The translations under genes and the position numbers were made by a program. Shown here piece after piece: positions 15,564 through 25,530 of a stretch of DNA of 50,141 nucleotides. This stretch comes from a virus. The DNA is taken from IMG/VR virus record IMGVR_UViG_3300017991_000021, positions 1-50,141 of that record, one strand, 5' to 3'. Under the pieces are notes generated by a model that ran no database searches, was not told the DNA's origin, and worked only from the letters and a program-made list of their open reading frames with translations. Within the stretch, counting starts at the first letter, position 1. The number at the start of each line of letters is the position of its first letter.

Positions 15564-18133
15564 TGCCTGCACGAATACCCAATACGCATAGTGAGACGGA
15601 AATCCGGCAAGCGTTTCAGCGCTTGGCGTTTCGCTCTAGTGCATTGGAGGATGAAGCGGTGGGCGCAGGTCAGGTGCTCGTTACGCAGGTGGACGGATTA
15701 CCGCCGACATGGACGACGGCATTGACTGCGCTGACGTTGTTGACGGTGGACAACATTACAATCAACGGCGCGACAATCACAAGCGACACAGGCGCAATTT
15801 CATTTAGTAACGAGAACCTTTCAACAACCGGCATTATCTCTGGCGTTAATGTCACGAGCGGCGCCGATCCTGGGCATACGCACACGGCCTATATTCCGTA
15901 TGCTGGCGCCACTGGCAATGTCGATCTAGGCGCGCACGATCTGACGACCACTGGCACTATCTCTGGCGTTAATGTCACGAGCGGTGCCGACCCTGGTCAC
16001 ACGCACGCAGCGGGTAGTATCGCTGAGGCTGACCCGATTGTGGGCGCCATTACTGGCCTCGTGAAAGCAGACGGCGCGGGGAACATTTCGGCTGCGGTGG
16101 CAGGGATCGACTATCTGACGCCGGATGGTGACGGGAGCGCGCTTACGGACTTGACGTGGGGCCAGATTGGCGGCACTCCTACTACGCTTGCCGGCTATGG
16201 CATTAGTGACACGAAGGCCAATTTCGACGTAGCCTGTTCTGACGGTGCTTTTCAGTTTGTCGGCGATGCGCCCACTGCCCACACGATAGCTTCACACTCT
16301 GACACCACTGCCACTGGCGCTGAACTTGACACGCTAACGGATGGTAGTAACGCGGACTTGCTGCATGAGCACGCCTGGTCTGTTCTTACGGGCACTCCTA
16401 CAACTCTCGCTGGGTATGGAATCACTGACGTGCAACCGCTCGACGCAGACCTAACGGCGATTGCGGCGCTGGCGGCAACTGGCGGCTGGGCCAAGCGCAC
16501 GGCGGCTGATACCTGGGAGATCAGTACGCCTAGCGCAGCCGACGTGGGTGCTGATCCGGCGGGGACGGCTGCTACTGCTGTCTCCGATCACGAGACAACC
16601 TACGACCACGATCATTACGACACAGCCTACGGCTGGGGGGATCATAGCACCGAGGGTTACTTGACGGCCGAGACTGACCCCATTGTTGGCGCGATCAATG
16701 GCCTGGTGAAGGCAGATGGTGGTGGCAACATTTCCGCTGCGGCCGCGGATACTGACTATCTCACGCCAGGTACAGCAAGTTCGACTTATGTACCATACAC
16801 AGGCGCAACGAGTAATGTTGACCTGGGTACAAAAACTTTCACGACGACTGGGCAGTGCGATCTAGGGGAGACGAGACTTGCCGCCGATTCGCGGAAGTTG
16901 TATTTCGGTGCTGGAAATGATGCCGCGATCTATTACGACGGATCGCACATGGTCTTCGACTCGCGGGTTGTCGGGGGTGGTGACTTCATGTTCCAAGGCG
17001 GTCACATTACGCTGCCGGCGAACTATAAGCAATTGCGCTGCGGGCCAGGCAACGAGTATAGCGTGTATTGGAGCGGCAATGATGCTGTTCATACGGTGAC
17101 TTCTGGGGATATTGTGTTTCTTGGGGGTAATATCGGGGTTAGGACGGATGTGCCGGCCTGGGATATACACGTCAAGCGCAGCCAGGCATATACCACGGCG
17201 ATTTATGTCGAGAATCCCAGTGGTGCGAACCTTGCATACGCAGGGTATTACGCAAAGGCGGACCTGGCGCGACTGGAGTTCCAAGTGCGAAGCTCTGGGA
17301 CGCCCGGTCTTTTTGATGGCGTCCCGAACGCTAATATGGCGCTTTTTCGGTCGGGGCCTCAGACCGATGCGTTCATTATGACTACAGGGAAAGATGCGCC
17401 TTTGTACCTGGCGACAAATGATCTCATGCGCCTAAGGATTACGGGTAGCGGGAGCGTTGAAATCTTGACGGATAACCTGAACATTGTCAATGATAATAAG
17501 TCTTTGGTGCTGGGTGCCGGTGGGGATGCGAGTCTATCCTATGACGGCACTAACTTAGTCATTGACCCAAAGGTTGTCGGGTCAGGGCACGTCGATGTGC
17601 AGGGCGAAGTTCACGCCACGTCGTTCACCGGCGCCAATGTCACCAGCGGCTCCGATCCCGGGCACACGCACACTGGGTACGTCTCTGCTATATCCAGGGG
17701 CGAGGTTTACTACTTCAATACTACTGGCCAATTCCTGTCTATCAGCGCTCAGTCAGATGGCTCGACTAACATGGTACATGCCGGGCCGGCATCAACGCTA
17801 GCCAATGCCCAGGACTTTGACAATGGCGGCTCGAATGACGGCACTCTGAGATACACCGGGTCAACGACGCGGTACTTCGCGGTGTCGGCCACTGTCTCAT
17901 ACCGCCAGGCCACAGGCGGCTCTCAGTTTGTGTGGGGCCTTGCTAAGAACGGATCGGTAATCACTAATTCCAAGGTTCTGAATTACACTGATGGCACGAA
18001 CAAAGATGCCATTGCGCTTCAGTGTATTGTCGAATTGGCGCAGTACGATCATGTCAGGGTCTACGCAGGGAATATGTCGGACACCGATAATTTCTACATG
18101 ACGAGCCTGAACTTACGAGCGGTGGGGATGTAG
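15563..18133 (+). CDS. Tail fibre protein with C1q/TNF-like tip
   Basis: 856 aa, GTG start overlapping the previous stop. The shaft is made of imperfect repeats: TSGADPGHTHT near residues 97-111 and 138-152 and a variant near 690-705, plus AGATGNVDLG and LAGYGITD copies, typical of trimeric fibres. The segment from about residue 430 has SRKLYFGAGNDAAIYYDG, found in many fibres. The last 130 residues (YFAVSATVSYRQA, FVWGLAKNGSVI, VRVYAGNMSDTDNFYM) fit a TNF/C1q-like jelly roll, the likely receptor-binding tip. It probably determines host range. Confidence 0.85.
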   Translation: MPARIPNTHSETEIRQAFQRLAFRSSALEDEAVGAGQVLVTQVDGLPPTWTTALTALTLLTVDNITINGATITSDTGAISFSNENLSTTGIISGVNVTSGADPGHTHTAYIPYAGATGNVDLGAHDLTTTGTISGVNVTSGADPGHTHAAGSIAEADPIVGAITGLVKADGAGNISAAVAGIDYLTPDGDGSALTDLTWGQIGGTPTTLAGYGISDTKANFDVACSDGAFQFVGDAPTAHTIASHSDTTATGAELDTLTDGSNADLLHEHAWSVLTGTPTTLAGYGITDVQPLDADLTAIAALAATGGWAKRTAADTWEISTPSAADVGADPAGTAATAVSDHETTYDHDHYDTAYGWGDHSTEGYLTAETDPIVGAINGLVKADGGGNISAAAADTDYLTPGTASSTYVPYTGATSNVDLGTKTFTTTGQCDLGETRLAADSRKLYFGAGNDAAIYYDGSHMVFDSRVVGGGDFMFQGGHITLPANYKQLRCGPGNEYSVYWSGNDAVHTVTSGDIVFLGGNIGVRTDVPAWDIHVKRSQAYTTAIYVENPSGANLAYAGYYAKADLARLEFQVRSSGTPGLFDGVPNANMALFRSGPQTDAFIMTTGKDAPLYLATNDLMRLRITGSGSVEILTDNLNIVNDNKSLVLGAGGDASLSYDGTNLVIDPKVVGSGHVDVQGEVHATSFTGANVTSGSDPGHTHTGYVSAISRGEVYYFNTTGQFLSISAQSDGSTNMVHAGPASTLANAQDFDNGGSNDGTLRYTGSTTRYFAVSATVSYRQATGGSQFVWGLAKNGSVITNSKVLNYTDGTNKDAIALQCIVELAQYDHVRVYAGNMSDTDNFYMTSLNLRAVGM
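15837..16007 (+). repeat. Direct repeat in fibre gene
   Basis: About 49 bases starting ATCTCTGGCGTTAATGTCAC at 15837 recur at 15959 with few changes. They code for the repeated Gly-Val-Asn-Val-Thr-Ser-Gly-Ala-Asp-Pro-Gly-His-Thr-His unit. A more diverged third copy lies near 17630. Near identity suggests recent duplication or gene conversion within the fibre shaft. Confidence 0.8.
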
Positions 18134-19059
18134 TGATGGGCGGCGCTTACGTTGCAAAACCCGCTCCTCCACCACCGGACCCGCCGGGCGCGGATGGCCC
18201 GCCGGGCTGGGATGAGGATTGGGTGTTTCCTGGGCCGTTGCCGCCTGGGTACACGCCGGCTTATTCACTCGCCATTTCAGCGCCGTCTGGCGTGGCGGTC
18301 AACGGCGCCGTGGCTGTGTCTGCTTGGCTTCGGGATCATGGAACGTACACGACAGTTGAGCCAACTGGCAGTACGATAGTCTGGACGGCGACCATCGACG
18401 GCACGGCCGTTCAACTTCGATTCGAGGGCGGTGGGTCGTACGTGCCCAGTATTGCATCGAATTACAGCGACATTGGCGATTACTGGGGGGCGGAGCCGTC
18501 TATTGAGCTTGAGCTTACGGAGGAACAGCAAGGCGAAACTCTGGTGTTGCGAGCGAGTAGCACGGTGGACGGGCAGAGTGTCGTCAAGACTGCTAATATC
18601 ACCGTCGGAATTATTGCGACGCTCACGATTACCCATAACCATCCAGAGATATTGGGCGTGCCGTGGCAGTACACGATTGGTGGTTACTTGAACGCAATCA
18701 ATCCAGCAGAGAGTATCGTAGATTTCGGTCTCGTTGTGTCTAATCTCACTGGGCCGGACTATGACGCCATTACTTGCCACCCCGAAGATGATGGTGAAGT
18801 TGGCGATCCGATCTTGTATTCCGTGGAGAGTATATGCAGAACTGGGGTTGCTAGTGAGATTCATTGCCACAATCTCAGTGAAGGGCAATATGTCAGGATT
18901 CGCTTGAAGGCGCTCGGCGATCTCCATACGAATCCCTATTACGAAATGACGGCTGCACTTTCGGTGCTGGGCGAAGAGTACACTATTGTTGTCCCAAGGA
19001 CAACGAGTCTTTTTTCGTGGTTGAAGCTTCATGCTGACGGTAGTATTGAGTATTACTAA
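18133..19059 (+). CDS. Ig-like structural protein, fibre partner
   Basis: 308 aa if it starts at GTG 18133, which overlaps the fibre stop; the next codon, ATG 18136, is equally possible. A proline-rich N terminus (PAPPPPDPPGADGPPGW) is followed by two beta-sandwich-like regions: about 45-150 (YSLAISAPSGVAVNGAVAV, Ig/Big-like) and 150-290. No enzyme motif is visible. Placement between the fibre and internal virion genes suggests a fibre-associated or tail-spike adaptor protein. The proline tail may dock onto the virion. Confidence 0.65.
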   Translation: MMGGAYVAKPAPPPPDPPGADGPPGWDEDWVFPGPLPPGYTPAYSLAISAPSGVAVNGAVAVSAWLRDHGTYTTVEPTGSTIVWTATIDGTAVQLRFEGGGSYVPSIASNYSDIGDYWGAEPSIELELTEEQQGETLVLRASSTVDGQSVVKTANITVGIIATLTITHNHPEILGVPWQYTIGGYLNAINPAESIVDFGLVVSNLTGPDYDAITCHPEDDGEVGDPILYSVESICRTGVASEIHCHNLSEGQYVRIRLKALGDLHTNPYYEMTAALSVLGEEYTIVVPRTTSLFSWLKLHADGSIEYY

Positions 19060-19073
19060 TAGGAGCTAACGAA

Positions 19074-19610
19074 ATGGCACTTCGAGGATGGCAAAGCGCT
19101 ACGGCGCAGAACGCGGCCGAGCAAATGCGCTTGGCTAATCAACGTCGATACGAGCTTCTGAATCCGCAGCTACCGCAGCTACCGCAACAAGCAGCGAGTG
19201 GTTTATCGTCGCTCGTGAGTTCTTACAATCAAGCCTACGAGCAGGCTAAGGCGGCCAATGAGCAGCGATACCAGCAGCTTCTCGGTATCGCTGACCAGAC
19301 GACGCAGCAACGTGCCGCGGATGTGCGCAGCGCATACGGTCAGCAATCCGCGGATGTCATGCAGCAACTTGCGCGCACTGGAATGGCGAACACAACTGTT
19401 GCGCCTACAATGCAGATGGGTATTCAGCGCGAGCAACAGTCTGCGCTAGATCGGCTTGCGGATCAGATGCAACAGACAAAGATGGGTGTTATTGAGCGCA
19501 GAACTGACGCCTATCCCGACCAAGGTGCGCTGATGCAAACCTTGCAATCTCTCGGCCAGGGCTACGACCCCGGCTCGGTCTTTCAGGCCCTTGGGCGGCT
19601 CCGATTCTAG
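19074..19610 (+). CDS. Gln/Ala-rich internal virion protein
   Basis: 178 aa, almost entirely helical and rich in Gln and Ala (NEQRYQQLLGIADQTTQQRAA). It follows the fibre genes and precedes two more virion proteins, like the T7 gp14-gp15-gp16 set of internal or ejection proteins. The amphipathic Gln-rich helices resemble proteins that leave the head with DNA and build a channel across the envelope. Assignment rests on composition and order; no direct homology is recognised. Confidence 0.65.
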   Translation: MALRGWQSATAQNAAEQMRLANQRRYELLNPQLPQLPQQAASGLSSLVSSYNQAYEQAKAANEQRYQQLLGIADQTTQQRAADVRSAYGQQSADVMQQLARTGMANTTVAPTMQMGIQREQQSALDRLADQMQQTKMGVIERRTDAYPDQGALMQTLQSLGQGYDPGSVFQALGRLRF

Positions 19611-19621
19611 GAAGGCGAATC

Positions 19622-20761
19622 ATGGCAATAGAAGTCAGACATGACGTGCCGGCTGGCGCCGCGGCTGCCGGAGCTGCGCTTGCGGGGGCAGGGCTTGGCG
19701 CGCTTCGGCAATGGGAGGCACGTCGCCGCGCGGGTGAGATCATCGTCCAGAATGACGCTGCCCAAATGCGCCAACTACAAGCGCTGAATGCGCAGTCGCA
19801 GATACAGCAGCAGTCAATCCAAGCTCGTGCGCAACTCCAGCAGCAAGCCGCGCAGCAGGCAATGGAGCAAACTGCGCTGCGTGCTGGGCTTGGCGAGAAG
19901 TTGCAGGAGCAGCGCTTCGGCCAAGAATTGCAGCAGATGCACGAAGCGGCTCGCATCCAGGCCAGTCAGGTTGAGTACCAATATACAGCCCAGCAAAAGC
20001 GTGAGTTTGCGAAGCTTAACCAGGCTCGCCAAGCTATCATGCAGAGCCGCGAGTTCTCGCCTGTGGAAAAGCGCGAGGCCCTGCGTCAGTTGGATTTACA
20101 GCAAGCAGGTATCGAGCCGTCCATGATGCCGCGTGACCCTCAGGCTGCGGCTGAGGAGCAATTCGCGCAGGCTTTCGTGGACGAGAACACCGGTGCGCTA
20201 ATGGGCTTTGATCGTAGCAACCGCCCACGTATGCTCGTTGCGCCTGACAAGATGCCGGAAGCCGTCGAGGCGCAACGCAAGCATGAGCTTGCGTTAGAGG
20301 ATGCGAGGGCGCGAGTTAAGATCGAGGAACAGAAGCAATCCCTTCGCACGAAGCTGGCGAGCGAGCCTGTTATCACCACGGACAAGGATGGTAATAAGTC
20401 GATTTCGTACCGGAGTGCAGATGAGATAGAGCAGATCATGGAGCGCGCCTTCCCGTCACCGCCACTGCCGGAGCTAGGGGAACCTCAACCGCAACTCTGG
20501 TACAAGGAAGCGGAGCGGCAGGGGCTAAACGTGACGCCTAAAGACAAGACGTTGCCGCCGCATGTCGGCTACGCGCAGGCTATGGTGCGAACGGTCAAGC
20601 AGAAGTACGGGAGTTACCAGAATATCCCGGAGGCACTACGCCCAGCCTTCGATCAGGCACTGGAGATTCTGGAGCAAGCCCAGGCAGCGAGCCAGGAAGG
20701 CCAGAGAGAGTGGCTTGAACAATCGCTGGGGCCGACCACACTGCCGGTACGCGAGGGTTAG
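19622..20761 (+). CDS. Coiled-coil internal virion protein
   Basis: 379 aa. A short Ala/Gly hydrophobic stretch (residues 11-27) is followed by about 130 residues of Gln-rich coiled coil (QQSIQARAQLQQQAAQQAM), then mixed helical regions. It resembles ejection proteins of T7-like phages (gp15 position). The stop abuts the next start (TAGATG) with GAGGG a few bases earlier, so it is translated with the giant protein that follows. Likely part of the conduit that crosses the periplasm. Confidence 0.7.
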   Translation: MAIEVRHDVPAGAAAAGAALAGAGLGALRQWEARRRAGEIIVQNDAAQMRQLQALNAQSQIQQQSIQARAQLQQQAAQQAMEQTALRAGLGEKLQEQRFGQELQQMHEAARIQASQVEYQYTAQQKREFAKLNQARQAIMQSREFSPVEKREALRQLDLQQAGIEPSMMPRDPQAAAEEQFAQAFVDENTGALMGFDRSNRPRMLVAPDKMPEAVEAQRKHELALEDARARVKIEEQKQSLRTKLASEPVITTDKDGNKSISYRSADEIEQIMERAFPSPPLPELGEPQPQLWYKEAERQGLNVTPKDKTLPPHVGYAQAMVRTVKQKYGSYQNIPEALRPAFDQALEILEQAQAASQEGQREWLEQSLGPTTLPVREG

Positions 20762-23700
20762 ATGCAACTAGACCCCGAAGTTCTGGATTTTCTAAAAACC
20801 GTCCCGCAAAACGTGCGCGCCGGCATGGTAATGCGGCGCGAGACACTTGATCGCTTTCGTGCGAGGCCGATTAACAGGCCACCGATGCTTGACCCGGCGG
20901 TTCTGCGCACGGCCCGCGAGTTTAGGCAGTCCCGTGACGAGCAGGCGGCCAAGCTCCAGAAGGAGCGCATGGCAGCGCAGCGCGAGCGGAATATCACAAA
21001 GCAGTACATTCGCGAGCGATCTGTCACTCCGCCGTGGTTGATTGGGATAGGGTCTACTGTTCTCCCGCCCGTTGCCCGGATGGTCGGTGCGGAGGAGTAC
21101 GCCGATAAGCTCTATCGTTTCGCCGACGCCTACGAGGAGGTTGCGCGCGAGCGCGATGTCAAGGCTACCGGCCCCGCATTTCTACGTCGTAGCGTGCGCG
21201 GGGCAGTGCGGACTATACCCTCAATGGTGCTCGCCGGGGCTGCTGCCGGCCCCTATGGTGCAATTGGCGTGGCGGCTATGCAGGAAGCTGACCGTGCAAT
21301 CACTGAGGGAAAAGACGCCGGCTTGCGCGGAAGGAAACTATCGGAGTATGCAATTAAGCAAGGTGTGATTGAAGGTGGCGTGGCCTCGCTCTTCCAGCGA
21401 GTCGGCCTCGGTGGCGTTGAGACGATGGCGGGTGGCAAGCAGGCGGTATCCGCGGGCGTGACCCAAGCACTCAAGCGTCTGGGTATCAGCACCCTACAAG
21501 AAGTGCCCGAGGAGATCATCACGGAACTTGGGCATAATGTTGTAGCGGCAACTTCCGGTGTTGAGCCGGAGGCCATGACTACCGAGAATCTCATGCAGAC
21601 GGCGGCTGATACCACTGCGCAAACCCTGATTACGATGGGCGTCGTGGGTGGGCCGTCTGTTCTCCGGGCCCGCACGCAGGCCCAGGCAAGCAAGCATCGC
21701 AAAGAGATCATGGACTATGCTAGCCAGGGCAAGGTGCCATCGCGCCGGCAATGGCGCGCCTGGGGCCTGCCGCTTGAGGAAGGAGAGTCGCGGAAGCAGC
21801 GCCGAGAGGCCGTGCAGCAGCTTGCGGACCATTACCAAGCAGTGGAGATTGCGAATGCTGTAGCGTCAAGCAGGGCGCCGACGGAGGCCGCCTGGAAGCA
21901 GCTAGGGTTGCCCTTGCGCGAAGGTCAAGCGGCGGCAGTCGAGCCCGCCGCACAGGTCGAGCTTGCAACGTCTCCTGTGCAGCCAGCGGCGACAATGCCG
22001 GACGTGCAGGGGCTCGGTGAAAGTGCCGCCCTGCCAACAGTGGCCGAGCCGCAAGGCGATCCAATGCAAGCCCTGGGCATCGAGCAGCCCTCCGAGGCTC
22101 GCGGCATGGCGCCAATGCGCCAGGACTTCCCCGTGAAGATGGAGGGCACTGGCGAGCGTGTGAGTGCCCGGGCGGCTGTGAAGAACATCGAGCAGATTTG
22201 GGGAGCGCCGATCTTCCGCGGTCGTTTGCGCGCCAAAGGTGTGCGTGGCATCTACAAGCCCAAGCGACATACAAGTCGCCTAGCTGCCGGCGAAGAGGCG
22301 TCGGTTGCGGTGGGCGCCCACGAGGTTGTTGGGCACCACTTTGACAACACGACCGACGTTCTGAAATCTGCGCCTGCTGACGTTAAGCGGGAAGTCGGCA
22401 AGCTGGACTACGACATAAAGAAGCAGCGGCCGAGTGAAGGTTTTGCCGAGTTCATGCGCGCATATCTCACTGGCGGGACGGAGACTGCGAAGGGCGGCAT
22501 CGACCTGGTCCGAGAGACTCCGAAGTTCCTGGCGCACTTCGAAAAGTGGCTCGACGCGCACCCAGAGTATCGCCAGAAGGTTGAGGCCACGAAGGCTCCG
22601 ATTACCGCGCTGAAGGAAGCGGGATCGGTTGGCCGAGTGCTGGGGCAGATTAGCGAGACGGGCATAGACCCGGCGCAAAGTGATCCATTGCATAAGCGAG
22701 CCGTAGAATGGGTTAAGTTTTTGTATTGGCGTCTCAAGGAGGAAGGGCGGCCAATTTCGCGCTTCACGAAAGAAGCGATAGGCAAGGAGTATGAGCCGGG
22801 CGGTGACACAACACCATTTGAGGATTTCAATGCGCTGCGCCAGATCGGCCCGCACTTTGCGCGGACTGCGATTGAGAATGGTGTATTCCTCATCAATCCC
22901 GAAGGGGCTATGAGGAAGATTGGGCCGTCTATGGTGGAGGCGCTTGCGGACATTGAGCCCGGCGAAGACTACACGAACTTCCTGGCCTGGGCCTATGCTC
23001 GTCATGCAATCGAGTCATGGCATCGGGGTAAGAACCCTGGCATTACGATGGAGGACGCGCAGGACGCGATGCGTCGATTGCAAGACGCGCGATACGAGCG
23101 CGCTGCGAACATGCTGACTGAGTTCAACAACGCGCTGATCGCAGTGCTAATTGACGTGGGTGCGATTGATGCAAAGACGGGGGATAAGATTCTCGGTGAA
23201 TATGAATACTACATTCCCTTAGAACGCGCCGTAGGTAAGCGCCGGCCCGGCGGCGGGGGGCGTCGGCTAGTTGATCTCGGCAAGGCAATCAAGGGCCGGC
23301 GCGGCTCGGGCTTCCAGATCATCGACCCTGTTGAAGCAACGCTCTCGCGGGCAATACGGTTATACGAGCGCGCGGCCAAGCAAGTTGTTATGAATAAGCT
23401 GATCGCCGTAGCTAAATCCACGCGCGGAATGGGGGGGTGGATTGACGAGGTATCGCCCAAGATTACGCCTACGCACTTTAAGTTCGATGAGATCAAGCCA
23501 CAACTCTTAGGGTATATCGTAGAGTCGTCCAATATGAGCCCGGAGGCTGCCGGGGAATTACTGGACGCCATAGATCCGATTGACGCGCTGACGGTCTGGC
23601 GGCCGGACCTAATGAAAGTTCACGGCGAGCCAATTGTTCGCGTAATCGTGGATGGCAAACCCCAGCTTTTCCAGGTCCATCCAGAGCTTATTGATGCGCT

Positions 23701-25477
23701 TGGTGGCCTAGATACCCTAACGGCCCTTGATCCCGTGACGAAAGTTGCGCGCGCTTGTACGGGGTTCCTAAAGATCGGTGCGACTCGTGCAAATGTTGAT
23801 TTCGTTGTGTCCAATGCGGCCCGCGATCTCCAGACTTTCTTGATGCAGGGCGAAAAGGGACTGGCTGGTGTGTTCGATCCTGCTCGATACGCCATTGCCT
23901 ACGTGGCTGCTGAATTGAACCACGCTGCCGGCAAGAAGGGCAGTCCGTTGATTGAACTTTTCTTGCGAATGGGAGGCGAACTTTCGACGTATGCCGGATT
24001 GGATCGGGCTCGCTTGCGTAAAGGCGTCAGTCGCGCTCTTGCTGGCAGACAGGGGAAACTTGAGACGGCCGCGAGTATTGTGGGCGTCTCTGAAATGGGG
24101 CCGCGAATTGCTGAGTTCGCGGCGATCTTGGATAACGAGGGATGGCTTCAGCGCGCGCAGGAGGGCGAGATGCCTCCGATGCCAGTTCTCATTCGCGCGA
24201 TCAATGCAGCGCATGACGTGACTGTGGACTTTCGGCGCATGGGTAAATGGGGCCGTTACCTGAATTACTACATCCCGTTTTTCAATGCACGTCTTGAAGG
24301 TCTTGATAAGTTCGTGCGTACCTTCAAGGACCACCCCGGCCGGTCTACCATGCGCGCCGCTATGAACATCGTGCCGCTGGCGATGATGTACTGGTGGTAT
24401 CGCCACGACGATGATGATTACAAAGAACGGCCTGAATGGCAGGATGGTTTTTTCGTGCTTAAGGATGAGCAGGGCCGCCCACGGTGGCGAGTGCCTAAGT
24501 CGCAAGAGTGGGGGCTGATTGAAACTGGTGTCGAGCGCATAATGGACCTAATGTACGACAAAGACCCCGAGGCTGTATCTCGCTGGTTCGGCCAGGCTTG
24601 GGATGTCTCGGACCCAATGAGTTTGCCGGCTGGTGCTACCCCCTTCTTCGAGACGTGGTTCAATTACGACGCTTTTCGTGAGCGACCGATTGTATCCGAT
24701 CAGCTTCGGAAATTAGAGGGCCCCGATCAGTATTATGACTACACAAGTAGTGTCGCCAAACGGGTCTCTCGTGTTTTGCATAATGTAAGTGGGGGTAAGG
24801 TGAGCCTAAGTCCTGCGAAGCTCGATCATTTAGCGAACGGGCTCTCGGGTGGTCTGTATGGCAAGATCAATGCGCCAATGGAGAAAATTGCATCAGGAGA
24901 ACTGCCGTTCGGTTCTGATTGGCGCGTGAGTGACACGCCGGGCCTAAAGAGCATCACGCTTCGCAAGGAATACTTCAAGAGCGTGGATGATTTCTACCAT
25001 GTCAAGGAATTACTCGATAAGGCGCACGAATCGGCTAAATTACGAGGCAAGGAAAGCGCGGAGCCGGAGAAGCGTCGCCGTATGAGCTACGCTGAATCGC
25101 TCATGGCCGACATCCGCAAGGCTGCGCGCAACTTACCGGCCGAAGAGCAGGAGGCCGCCGGACGGGCTCTGGCCGGGCTGGCACGCGCAGCCCTTGGCCG
25201 CGAGCCGCTTGACTCGTATCCGAACCCTATGGCGAATCCAGATGATCTTCCGGCCGCCATAGCGGAGGTGGTTCGCAAGCACGTTGCACAGAAGGCCGTC
25301 ACTGCATCGGGGCGGCCGGACTCGCCGACAACGCAGCACGCACAGCAGTACCTCAGTGACATGGGTATACATCCCCAGGTAGCGGGGGAACTGGCGTTCA
25401 TGCGCCTGTTGTCGCAGGGGGTGAGCAGCGCAACTGCCTCTCGGCGCGCTGGTAACTTGCGGTCGCGTTCCTGGTAG
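20762..25477 (+). CDS. Giant polyvalent internal virion protein
   Basis: 1571 aa, the largest gene. It occupies the T7 gp16 position (DNA-ejection/internal core protein). Visible parts: a helical N terminus; an Ala/Gly hydrophobic stretch about 145-175; a zincin-like HEVVGHH motif at 520-526 followed by a Glu in EGFAEFMRAYLTG about 40 residues on, as in metallopeptidases of polyvalent phage proteins; and near 1166-1190 YIPFFNARLEGLDKF, typical of a large-polyvalent-protein domain (LPD38-like, from memory), with a hydrophobic MMYWWYR after it. It is probably packaged and injected, and may cut cell-wall or host proteins during entry. Confidence 0.8.
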   Translation: MQLDPEVLDFLKTVPQNVRAGMVMRRETLDRFRARPINRPPMLDPAVLRTAREFRQSRDEQAAKLQKERMAAQRERNITKQYIRERSVTPPWLIGIGSTVLPPVARMVGAEEYADKLYRFADAYEEVARERDVKATGPAFLRRSVRGAVRTIPSMVLAGAAAGPYGAIGVAAMQEADRAITEGKDAGLRGRKLSEYAIKQGVIEGGVASLFQRVGLGGVETMAGGKQAVSAGVTQALKRLGISTLQEVPEEIITELGHNVVAATSGVEPEAMTTENLMQTAADTTAQTLITMGVVGGPSVLRARTQAQASKHRKEIMDYASQGKVPSRRQWRAWGLPLEEGESRKQRREAVQQLADHYQAVEIANAVASSRAPTEAAWKQLGLPLREGQAAAVEPAAQVELATSPVQPAATMPDVQGLGESAALPTVAEPQGDPMQALGIEQPSEARGMAPMRQDFPVKMEGTGERVSARAAVKNIEQIWGAPIFRGRLRAKGVRGIYKPKRHTSRLAAGEEASVAVGAHEVVGHHFDNTTDVLKSAPADVKREVGKLDYDIKKQRPSEGFAEFMRAYLTGGTETAKGGIDLVRETPKFLAHFEKWLDAHPEYRQKVEATKAPITALKEAGSVGRVLGQISETGIDPAQSDPLHKRAVEWVKFLYWRLKEEGRPISRFTKEAIGKEYEPGGDTTPFEDFNALRQIGPHFARTAIENGVFLINPEGAMRKIGPSMVEALADIEPGEDYTNFLAWAYARHAIESWHRGKNPGITMEDAQDAMRRLQDARYERAANMLTEFNNALIAVLIDVGAIDAKTGDKILGEYEYYIPLERAVGKRRPGGGGRRLVDLGKAIKGRRGSGFQIIDPVEATLSRAIRLYERAAKQVVMNKLIAVAKSTRGMGGWIDEVSPKITPTHFKFDEIKPQLLGYIVESSNMSPEAAGELLDAIDPIDALTVWRPDLMKVHGEPIVRVIVDGKPQLFQVHPELIDALGGLDTLTALDPVTKVARACTGFLKIGATRANVDFVVSNAARDLQTFLMQGEKGLAGVFDPARYAIAYVAAELNHAAGKKGSPLIELFLRMGGELSTYAGLDRARLRKGVSRALAGRQGKLETAASIVGVSEMGPRIAEFAAILDNEGWLQRAQEGEMPPMPVLIRAINAAHDVTVDFRRMGKWGRYLNYYIPFFNARLEGLDKFVRTFKDHPGRSTMRAAMNIVPLAMMYWWYRHDDDDYKERPEWQDGFFVLKDEQGRPRWRVPKSQEWGLIETGVERIMDLMYDKDPEAVSRWFGQAWDVSDPMSLPAGATPFFETWFNYDAFRERPIVSDQLRKLEGPDQYYDYTSSVAKRVSRVLHNVSGGKVSLSPAKLDHLANGLSGGLYGKINAPMEKIASGELPFGSDWRVSDTPGLKSITLRKEYFKSVDDFYHVKELLDKAHESAKLRGKESAEPEKRRRMSYAESLMADIRKAARNLPAEEQEAAGRALAGLARAALGREPLDSYPNPMANPDDLPAAIAEVVRKHVAQKAVTASGRPDSPTTQHAQQYLSDMGIHPQVAGELAFMRLLSQGVSSATASRRAGNLRSRSW

Positions 25478-25494
25478 GGGGCTTCTGGTAGACT
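25458..25494 (+). promoter_or_regulatory. Repeated promoter-like element, copy 2
   Basis: Identical 17-mer (25458-25474) to the one before the head genes, with TAGACT (25489-25494) at the same 31-base offset. The first part overlaps the end of the giant virion gene. It stands before the envelope cassette that begins at 25531, suggesting that this cassette and the head genes are activated together. Confidence 0.6.
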
Positions 25495-25530
25495 GGAAGG
25501 GTAGTGGGATTCTAGCGACAGAGACGAGGC

